64,000 nucleotides of DNA from positions 55,761,175 to 55,825,174 of the forward strand of contig NC_087069.1 of assembly GCF_963678635.1 (NCBI RefSeq), given 5' to 3'. Shown piece by piece: positions 23,353 to 32,800 of the stretch. A program made the translations under genes and the position numbers. This stretch comes from Symsagittifera roscoffensis (lineage: Eukaryota; Xenacoelomorpha; Acoela; Convolutidae). Numbering within the stretch: the stretch's first letter is position 1; each line of letters starts with the position of its first letter. Under the pieces are notes generated by a model that did no database searches, was not told where the DNA came from, and saw nothing but the letters and a program-made list of their open reading frames with translations.

Positions 23353-24473
23353 GTGTATGATAATCCTGAGTATGGGTTATAAAATGTGATGTAACCAATT
23401 GTCTTTTTGGTATATCTGTCGTATTTATATATTACTTCAGTTGTTATAAATGGTGGTGGTAGGGATTGAGCTGTTATATTTGGTGGATTTAATGGATAGG
23501 GATGTTGAGTAATGTTGTTTAATTTAACCGTGATTTCAATTTTTAATTGTAAACTGTTTTGTTGGAGTATTTGGATGTTATGAGCACGTATGTCTTCGTG
23601 AATGTCTTGTCTATATTGTAGTCTATTAAGTGCCCAATTGTGGAGTCGGTTACTTTCTAGGTGTTGTCCAAATAATGGTGGAGGTGCTGTGAATGTATTC
23701 CAGTCTAGTCTTAAAGGAATAGTTGTTGATGATTGTTCTCGATATCTTGCGTCGAGATTATTTGGAAAATTCAAGTTAAAAGGTGGTGGTGAAATCTGGC
23801 TTATTGATGGTGTTGATGGTAGTGATAATGTTTCTGGTAGTGATGAAGATGTTGTTGTATCCGTAGAAATATCTATTGGATCATTTACTAAATTTAGTTC
23901 ACCTTGTGTGAATGAATGTGTTGTCCAATATGGTAGTCGTGATGCTTGGTTTGGGGGGTTAAAAGGATTTTCACGTATTTGTTCAGATGTTGGTGTTGAA
24001 CCTAAGTAATCCGATGGTAGGCTTGAGGTGCTACGTTGTGAAAGAAGCGTAGGGGTTTCTGGTAATATACCAATGGGGTTTTCTGGAGTGTTTTGTGATG
24101 GGGATTGAGGTATATCAAAATGAACTCGGGGAGTTTGAAAATTTCTGTTTCGTCGAGGATGTATAATTTGTCTACTTATTTCGACTGTATTTTGGTTTTG
24201 ACTAGGATTTCTTATTCTACTTAATTCTTGTGGTAGTGTTGGGTATAAGTTATATGTTGGTTCGCTTAGAGGTGCTTGTCGTTGAACTGGTTCTAGTGGT
24301 TCTGATAAGCGAGCGTGTAGTTCTTCAAAGGTATATGGGTTATCTTGAAAAGAAATTCGTGTAGATGTTTGGGGGTTTTGGGTAGTTGAAAGTGGTGTCG
24401 GGTTTTCTTGGGATGATGTCGGTGAAGACTGACTTTGTGACTGTTGGGTAGCAATTTTTGATAGGTTTTTGAT
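23340..24473 (-). CDS. LTR-element ORF without ATG, upstream of env (378 codons)
   Basis: Unrecognised. The frame is open from just after tandem TAA TAA stops (24479-24474) to the stop at 23340. I find no in-frame ATG from the first codon to the middle of the ORF. The first 240 residues are Ser/Thr/Pro/Gln/Asn-rich and disordered. The last 140 look folded (RLDWNTFTAP, IEITVKLNN, TEVIYKYDRYTKKTIGYITF). An acceptor-like CTACCCAACAG lies at 24451-24441, inside the start of the frame. Another, CTTTTTCACTAG, lies just before it (24482). Expression from a spliced RNA whose leader exon supplies the ATG is the simplest idea. A non-AUG start is the alternative. Confidence 0.6.
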   Translation of the reverse strand: MKNLSKIATQQSQSQSSPTSSQENPTPLSTTQNPQTSTRISFQDNPYTFEELHARLSEPLEPVQRQAPLSEPTYNLYPTLPQELSRIRNPSQNQNTVEISRQIIHPRRNRNFQTPRVHFDIPQSPSQNTPENPIGILPETPTLLSQRSTSSLPSDYLGSTPTSEQIRENPFNPPNQASRLPYWTTHSFTQGELNLVNDPIDISTDTTTSSSLPETLSLPSTPSISQISPPPFNLNFPNNLDARYREQSSTTIPLRLDWNTFTAPPPLFGQHLESNRLHNWALNRLQYRQDIHEDIRAHNIQILQQNSLQLKIEITVKLNNITQHPYPLNPPNITAQSLPPPFITTEVIYKYDRYTKKTIGYITFYNPYSGLSYTCIF

Positions 24474-24481
24474 TTATTATT

Positions 24482-24670
24482 CTAGTGAAAAAGTTTATGT
24501 TTATTATAATATTCTTCTAAAAAAAGGATTAGAAGGATTGTTGCTAGGGCAAATGTGAGGATTGCTTTCTTTATACATTTGCATAAGGTCAAAATGAGGG
24601 ATGATAAAAATGTTATGAAAATTACAAATAGTAGAAAAATATCAGTTCTACTGAAAATAGTTCGTATCAT
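24482..24670 (-). CDS. Small hydrophobic ORF 2 (62 aa)
   Basis: This is a predicted one- or two-pass membrane peptide with two hydrophobic stretches (FLLFVIFITFLSSLILTL and LTFALATILLILFL) around a basic CKCIKKA. Its ATG overlaps the TGA of the preceding ORF as ATGA. The placement between pol and env and the ATGA junction suggest a real gene, possibly viroporin-like. T-rich DNA can produce hydrophobic frames by chance, so confidence is limited. Confidence 0.4.
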   Translation of the reverse strand: MIRTIFSRTDIFLLFVIFITFLSSLILTLCKCIKKAILTFALATILLILFLEEYYNKHKLFH

Positions 24671-24897
24671 TTAGACAAGTTGTATAAATCGTACCTGTGG
24701 ATATAATCAAGGGTTTTTGAAAGTTGGAGAAATAGTTCGAATATAGTGTAGAAAATTAAAAAAACATTACAAAAAATGATAAAGATTATTAGAAAAGATT
24801 CAAGGATATCAAAAAGAAATATTATGAAAGTTTCAAGTATCGTAAAAAATTGTTTGAGGTTTGTGATAATTTTAGTGACTGTTTGATAGAAGATCAT
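24667..24897 (-). CDS. Small hydrophobic ORF 1 (76 aa)
   Basis: The frame encodes a Phe/Ile-rich peptide with a long hydrophobic middle (FIIFLFDILESFLIIF through FCNVFLIFYTIFELFLQL) and polar ends. It ends in a TGA that overlaps the next ATG. The about 590 bases between the end of pol and this ORF hold no other frame I can support. It could be a small membrane protein of the element or a chance hydrophobic frame. Confidence 0.35.
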   Translation of the reverse strand: MIFYQTVTKIITNLKQFFTILETFIIFLFDILESFLIIFIIFCNVFLIFYTIFELFLQLSKTLDYIHRYDLYNLSK

Positions 24898-25489
24898 TTA
24901 AGAAATGACTTCTTGATCGAATATTTTTTGTTGTTTGGGGCAATTTTCAAGTGTGGTCGGATTATTTATTGGTTTTTTGACAAGTGGGTTGAGTTTTGTG
25001 AAAAATTGTTGGGGGCAATTTTTATGGTGATCGGGAGGTCTTGTTTGTCTTTATTTTCATTTGTCAAATGATCTGGGGTATTTTTGAGATTTTTATTCTT
25101 TAGGCTAATTAAAATGGTCGTTCTCTTACTTTAGGCTAATTTAACATATTTGTTTGGGGGGTATTTGAGGGCTGAGTTGGGGAAATATTGTTGATCTTTG
25201 GTTTATTAGATAAGGGAGGGTTATGATATTATGGTGATATTTATTTTAGTTGTCAAGTTGGAGTGGTTTGCTTATTTTTGACCTGGAGGTCGTAAAGTTA
25301 TAGTTATAGATATGCCTGGAGTTTAATATCGTTCGTCTAGTTGGTTTGTGTTAGAGTTAGAGAAGGTGACGGATTGGATGAATCCTATTGGCTAATTATG
25401 AACTAGAATCGCTGCGTGTTTGTCAGCATGTTATTTTGAAAAGTGAAAGTGTAAAATGTTTCAAAGGTCTAAGATTGTGAAATATAAAA

Positions 25490-26851
25490 TTAAAGTTGTT
25501 TTTGAAATTCGACTTTCTTTAATATTTTAGATTGTGGGATGAATAATTTATAATTTTTACGTGGTTGGTTTCTAAGTCGTGAAGACTCTCTATGTTCTGA
25601 TTTGTCGATTTGTTCTTGGGGTATTATTTGTTCTGTCATTTTTCTATTTTTTCTTTCTTTTTGAGATGTATTTTGATCTAGATTTTTTGTATTGTTTTTT
25701 GTGGTGGTTGATTTTGTTATTTGGTTTTTGAGATGAAAATCTTTTTGTTCCTTCGTTGTATTTTCCGTATGTGGGTCATTTTGAATAACTTGTAAACCTG
25801 TAAAAGAATATAATTGAGTTAGTTCGCGGAGTGCGTATTCTTTTGGATAATAAGGTAATAGGTTATTTCGGTGTTGAACGATTTCTTTTTTGTCTGAGTC
25901 GGTGATTTTATATGTGACATCAGTGGGTTTTGCAATTATTTGGTATGGTCCTTTACGAAGGGGTTGTAATTTTTTTGAAATTCCTTTTTGAGTGGTAAAA
26001 TTGGGTATTAAAACAAATGTTCCAATTTTTAAATCGGAGGCTGGTGTAAAGCGTGAATTTATTTGTTCATTAATGTTTTGCCTTTGTAACAACTTTTTCG
26101 TTATTTTTTGATAAATTTCATTGTGTTTTTTATCTCTATTTAAAATCCATTCGGTGTGTGTACCGGAGGCTAATTTAAGAATTTGTGGGTGATGAAAATG
26201 ATCTTCATCGTGTGTATGTAAAGGTAGGTTATAACAGATTGAGTCTTTATTTGGTTGACAATCACCTTGTGCGTTTTTATGAGAGTTTGCTGTAAACATT
26301 ATTGGTTTGCGTGGCTTTTGGTTAAAAACCATTTCATATGGTGACATTCCTAGAGTTGTCGTGATTTGTGAATTATATGCTAGGGGAAATAATTTTACAT
26401 CTGCTGACCATTCGGTGTATCTTGTATCATTTCCATTGATGATACATCTGAGATATTCTTGTAATGAACGGTTCATACCTTCGACTAAGCCGTTTGTCCA
26501 AGGTGCGTGAGATGTACGTGGTTTGTGTTTAATGTTATATAAATGACATAGCGTGATGATTTCATTATTTATGAATTCTGTGCCGTTGTCTGTAACTAGA
26601 ATTTCTGGTAGTCCGAATTTTGCTATCCAGTGTTCATAGAGTGTTGTGTAAGCATAATAAGCGTTACAATGTGGTACTGGGTTAAGTGCTACATAATGTG
26701 TAAATGCGTCAACAATTACCATGATGTAGGAGTTTCCTTCGGATGAGGGTGAAATTGGTCCTTTAGTATCAAATGAGATACGATGGTTAAAGTACAAACT
26801 TTGTCCTTTAAAATCTTGTTTTTGTGCTATTTGTTTTTGATTTGGGTAAGG
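25490..26851 (-). CDS. pol (IN): LTR-element integrase core and C-terminal region
   Basis: This continues the gag-pol frame after a single TAA (26854-26852). The catalytic core shows the three acidic residues in SFDTKGP, VTDNGTEF and NGLVEGMNRSL with usual spacing. A DNA-binding-like domain (IGTFVLIP ... GPYQII) follows. The tail is long, basic and Gln/Asn-rich and has no chromodomain. The zinc-binding half lies upstream of the stop, so the stop splits one integrase between two of its domains. No ATG-started product would include the whole core from a sensible start. Function therefore needs readthrough, or this copy is defective. Confidence 0.88.
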   Translation of the reverse strand, partial: PYPNQKQIAQKQDFKGQSLYFNHRISFDTKGPISPSSEGNSYIMVIVDAFTHYVALNPVPHCNAYYAYTTLYEHWIAKFGLPEILVTDNGTEFINNEIITLCHLYNIKHKPRTSHAPWTNGLVEGMNRSLQEYLRCIINGNDTRYTEWSADVKLFPLAYNSQITTTLGMSPYEMVFNQKPRKPIMFTANSHKNAQGDCQPNKDSICYNLPLHTHDEDHFHHPQILKLASGTHTEWILNRDKKHNEIYQKITKKLLQRQNINEQINSRFTPASDLKIGTFVLIPNFTTQKGISKKLQPLRKGPYQIIAKPTDVTYKITDSDKKEIVQHRNNLLPYYPKEYALRELTQLYSFTGLQVIQNDPHTENTTKEQKDFHLKNQITKSTTTKNNTKNLDQNTSQKERKNRKMTEQIIPQEQIDKSEHRESSRLRNQPRKNYKLFIPQSKILKKVEFQKQL

Positions 26852-29800
26852 TTAATTTAGTTGACATACTATACAGTCATTGCATAGTACTTTTATCCAA
26901 ATTGGTGCATTTGGGAAATAAAAGTTTTGTATAAAATTTGAATATGTTTTCTCTGATCCAGAGTGTCCTTTAATATTTTGTGTATGTGAATTATTAAAAG
27001 CTATGAGAATCATACTTAGAGGGAGACAGGGAAATGTAGATTCATTTAATTTGTATTCTAGAAGGTCTGTGTTTTCGTTAATTGTTGTATTATTGAATTT
27101 TCGAAAATATCGGAGGATTGTTTTATTTCCTAAAATAGTTGTATCTGCCTTGACGGGTTTAGTTTTATATTTGTGCCATGATTTTAGTTGTCTAATTACT
27201 GGGTCAAGATTTTGATATTGTTTCAATGTTGAAATTGTAATTGTTTCTGTTGGGGGGAGAAATATGTTTTCAATTTCTAATTTAGATAAGGGTATTGTAT
27301 CAAGTGGGTCATGGAGATCAAAAACTTGATTTATTGTGTATTTTGAATCGTTTGTTTGTGGTCCTGATAAATTTATTTTATCAGTTAGGTTTTCTTTTTC
27401 AATTAGTGGAAAAAGGTCTTTTTTATGCGAGTGTTGTTTTACTCTTTTTTGTTGGGTGTTATTTTTTATCCATTGTGAATATGGGATTGGTTTAAAAGTT
27501 GATGTTCCAAGTAGATCAACTTCATAGTGATTATTTTGACAATCTAAATAAAGTGGGAAGTGTTGTAGATTGTTTATCTGTGATTGTTCAACGTCAGTTT
27601 TTACTGCATATTTGCATTCTAGTCGGGGTGATGTTTCGTTTTTTGCAAGGTAGAATTTTATGTTTTTGGGTATTTCAACTGTGGTTTTACGTGTAAGTAA
27701 TTCAGGTGGTGTATTTCGACTTAATGTGTCTGGTAATGCAAGATTTTTTCCTGCGGTCCAAACTATATGTAAGTTTGGGAATTTCATTAAAATTAATTGA
27801 AATCTATAAACTCGGTGGTTTGGATTAGACTTTTGTGTAAAAAGAAAGATGATTGGTTTATGGTCTGTGAATAGAACTGTGGGATGTTTTGATCCAAGTA
27901 TCAGAAATTCATATTCTGTTAGTGTAGATATTATAGCTGTACATTCTCTCATTAGAGTTGAGAGTCGTAGCTCTGCTTGAGTGAATAATCGAGAATTTGC
28001 TGATATGAGGTTCATTTTATTTGTACCATTATGTGATTGTAATAATGCTGCGCCGATGCCAAAGTTCGAAGCATCGCACATTGCATAAAATGGTTGATTT
28101 GAATCTGGAATTGTGTTTGAAATTTGTTCAGTTAGAAGTTTTTTAATTTCTTCAAATCGTGCTTGATGTTCTGTGTTCCATTCAAAATTATTTTGTTGTC
28201 TAAGTATATTATAAAATGGTCTTAGGTATAATTGCATTTTATAGACATATTTCCTTAAAAAATTCAACATTCCAAGGAATTCTTGGATTTTATTTTTGTT
28301 TGTTGGTGGTTGGAGTTTTTGAATAGCATCAATGCGTGAATTTAATGGGGTGATTGTTTTTCTTTCTATATTATGTCCTAAGAATTTTACTCTTGTCAAA
28401 AAGAAGTGTGACTTATCGGGGGCGGCCTTCAGATTTTCGTTCTGAAGTATTTGGTGATATTGTTCTAAAACATTGAACATTTCTTCTTTAGTCTGTGATT
28501 GCATAAAAACATCGTCTAAATAGGTGATTGCGTTTTTCTTGAGTATTAGTGGTCGAAAAATTTTGCTCATAAAAGCTGAAAATGCTGCTGGTCCTATGGA
28601 TATTCCATAGAATAAGCGGTTGAATTCATACTGTTGGTTTCCAATAACAAATTGTGTTAAACGTCGCGATTGTTCATCTAATGGCATTTGATTGTATGCA
28701 CTATTCATATCTGCGGTTGTAAAGTATTTTCCGTTTATTTTTGTTAAAATAACTTGTATTGGTTCAATAGGCCAATTACACTTTGATTCATCTATGAGTG
28801 AGTTGAGGTATCTGGCGTCGAGAACGATTTTTAATGATTCTCCTTTAGCTAGAATGATAACAGGGTTGATAAATGTGTTACCTTTTGGTTGTTCTTCTTT
28901 ATTTACTGGTGAGATTATATTGTATTGTTCTAAAATATCAAGTAATCTGTTCACTTTATCGTGTAAATGAATTGGTACTTTACTTGCTCTTTGTTTTTTG
29001 AAAACTGCGTCTGGTTTTAATGGGAGATGTAGTGATGAGCTGATTTTGCCAACATCAAATTTGGATGTTGCATAGACTGATGAATATTTAATTAGCTGTT
29101 TGGCTAATTTTTCAAATTCGTCTTGTGTTATTTGTGAATGTTGGAAATTAAACATTGTTAAAAATTTCTGTTGATTCTCTGTGTAGTTATTTATGTTGAA
29201 TGTCGGTTTGAAATATGGGGTTTTTGTGAAATAATCCGTATTTCTTTTTTCGTTACTTATTATATTATTTATGGATAATTCTTCATTAAGAATTGTGGAT
29301 TGACAAATATCTAATAATTGGAGTATATTATTTACGCGATACGCTTTTTCGTGTATTGGTGATATTGTAGCGTTGGTTTCGCAATAGCCTAAAAGTCCTA
29401 AAGGTAATGTTACTTGATAGGGTGTATTGTTGTATACATGTAGAGAAATAATATCTGAATTCGAGTTTTTCAAATATTTTATGGATGAAATTGTGATTTT
29501 GAAAAACTTATGGATAGGTTTGAATTCAAAATCTGACATATAAAATTTTTGTTTGTTTTGTTTTTTATCATATTGGTGAACTTGTTTGATTGAAAAATTA
29601 TAGATGTTTCCTGATAGTGGTTTCAAGTGTTTTCTTTGTTGGTTATATATTGGATAACATTTTGAAAAGAATGGTGGTTGTTTGTTTAATCTTTGAAAAA
29701 ATGTTAGGGATGTGTCTTTTGTTTTTGTATATTTATCTTTGATTAATATTTTACTATTCAAGATGTTGATTGTTGGTATATATTTAGAGATAAATGGTAT

Positions 29801-32800
29801 TCCAATGATATTGTGTTTAATATCAGTGATATGGAATATTTGTTTAAATGGTTTGGTTAAAATTTTGTTTTGCTCCATTGTTCTTGTGGGGAGAAGAAAT
29901 AATTGAATTTTTCCATAGTTTACCAATGTTGATCCTTGTGCTGTTGCTAGTTTACTGGAGGTTTCAAGAGGTGTTAGCTTTGGGTGTAAGGTTTTTATTT
30001 CATTCCATGTGGGAATGTTTATTATATTTGATTCTGCTCCTGAATCAATTAAAAAATCAATTTCAAGATCTGGTGGTTGAAATTCTTTGCTTCTTGGACT
30101 TTCTAAAAGAAATGGTATTATCCAAATTTTTTCTTTGGGTTGTTCTTTTTGTATATTTTGATAGATGTGATTTGTATTTAAGCATTTTGTCTTGTCATTC
30201 TCATTGGGTTGATTTGTAGTGTTAATTTCATTAGGTTTTTGCGTCGTCGGTGTGGAATGGATGGGTTCAATATAATAATTGTGATGGAGTTCTGATTGAT
30301 TTTCATATATGTGTGATGAAAATGGTTGTTCATATATAATAGGTTCATAGTCATTTTCGACTGCTATCATATTGATGGAGATAGTGTTTTCTGTTTCACT
30401 TTCTGAATCTGATGATTCACAGTTGATTTGATTGAGTTGTAACGTATCATTTACTGTGTCGTCAATACCTGGAGGGTCTGATGTTGTTTCTGGATTTGAT
30501 TGTACTTGATTTATATTCCTTTGATGTTTAGGTGTACTGCTTCTATGGCGATTATTAGAATTATTATAATGGTTATTATTCCTGTGTGGTGATTGGGAAT
30601 AATTTCTATAACGATTATTACAACTTGAATGTCGATTTTGTGAATTATTTCGTGATCTGTTTTGGTAATTATTGTTTGGTCTGTTATAGTTCGATCTATT
30701 ATATGAGTTATTCCTTGATCGATTGTTCGGGTAATTCTGGTTTCGGTTGTTTGAATAATTTCTATTCCGATTATTGGAGTAGTTTCTATTCCTATTGTAT
30801 GATGAATTTCGTGATTGATTGTTTGGATAGTAATTATTTCTTGATTGGGAATTAGATCTAGAAACAAATCGTGTTGTATTTGAATTTGATCTGGAGTAGT
30901 TATTTTGACTATTTGGTCTATTGTAGTGATTTTGTGATGAATTTTGTGTATTTCTTCGTTCTGGTGATCTTCCTCTATAACTTGAGTTATATGGTGATTG
31001 ATTTCTTGTATAATTTGTATTGTTCGGGAGTGGTTTTCCTGAACTGTTGTTGCTGTACACAGTTTTGTTCGGTAGATTTTGATCTTTTTTCATGTATTGA
31101 TAGAATGATTTATTTGGTTCTTTATATTTTTGAGGTTTATTTTGATTGTCTTGCTGTTTTTGTCTACATTCAGAAATACTATGTCCGTATCGTCGGCAAT
31201 AATTACACCATTTTTTGAAAGATGGTTTGCCTTTAAAGTTTGGGTGTTTTTGGTAAATATTAAGTATTTCAGTCATTTTTTCAACGAGGTCTGTATCTGA
31301 TTCCTGTATGTTGTTGATACTTGTGGTATTTGTTTCGATTCGGTTAACATATTGTAATTTCAGATTTTCTGTTTCTTCGAGTTTCATTGTGATTTCTGCT
31401 TGTTCTAGTTTGTCTACTAGTTTTCGAAAATCTAAATCGGGTTCTCGAATTGAAGAAGGATGGGATGCTCTCTTTTTTATTGCTATTTTTCTTAATTGCT
31501 GTGTTAAGGTCATCATTAAGATTTCTGTCATCTTTGTGTTTTTATAGTCGTGTGTATTTAATGAATATGCTTTTCGAACTAGTGTTTCGATGCGTACTGC
31601 TAATTGCTTGATGGTTTCGTTTGGTAATCTGCGAATTTCATTACATAAAACTCTTTGTTGTTTTTTGTTTCTTTCGGAGTCAAACATTTTTGAAAATTCT
31701 TGTGTATATCTTTTCCAATTTGATTTTATTTCTCTAGGCAATACTGAAAACCATTTTTGGGCTGCGCCGTCTAAAGTTGTTTGTATCAACGCTGTGCGTC
31801 GATGTATCCAGTTTTGATGTAGTGGCGTATTAATTGGTTCAGGTCCTATATTTAAAATCAAGTTTGCTGTTACTGCATTTAAATAGTCTTCTACAGAATA
31901 TTCAGGGTCTGTTCCTGTGAATACCATTAAAGGTTTATTTGATGTTATTGATGATCCACCCATAAGGTATGGATTCATTGTCATTTGTAATGATTCTGCT
32001 GCATTTGGCATTTGAGAAAAATTTGAAAGTTGATTTCTTGTTATTTCGTGTTGTTGAAGATAATATGGGAGTGGTATTTCATTTTGCATTTGTGTTGGTT
32101 GATACGAGTGTGCAATAATTGGGTTTTGTTGCTGAATTGGTTGGAAATATTGTGTATTAATTGGGTTTTGTTGCTGAATTGGTTGTTGATTTTGTGTATC
32201 TATCGGTTGTGGAGAAAAAATTCTATGATTTGTATGTGGTTTCTGTAATCCTTGTCCACGATATTCTTGATTATATGGTGCAAATATATCTGGTTGTAAA
32301 AAATCATCATCTGAGGATAAGTAATCCATTTGATAAGATGTTTGTTTTTTATTTTTATTTTGCTGAAAAAATGGATAATTTTCACTACGATCCTGTGGAG
32401 GATGTAAATTTGTTTGGAAATTTACTGAATTAGGTTGTGCTATTGGGTTATCCCAGTTTCGAGATCTTGTATAATTACTAAAATTTTTTCGTGGTTGATA
32501 ATTTGTTTTTGATGGGTGTGTGTAATTATAATTATGGTCTGCAAAATTGTTTCTAGTGAACGTTTTGCGTGTTTTTGGCGGTATTGTCATGGGTCTGTAT
32601 GTTTGGTAATCCATGTGTGAATATTTTGGGGCAACTGAAGGTTTGAAGGTTGATTGTAAGGTTACTTGTGTTTGTGAAGGGTTTGTATTTCTTGGTGTTG
32701 TTAAATTTGGAGGTATTGGTGAAATACTTTGTTGTGTAGTTGTTGTGTGTACGATTTCTTCAGTTATGAAGTGTGATGGTGTCTGGATATCTTGTTGAGT

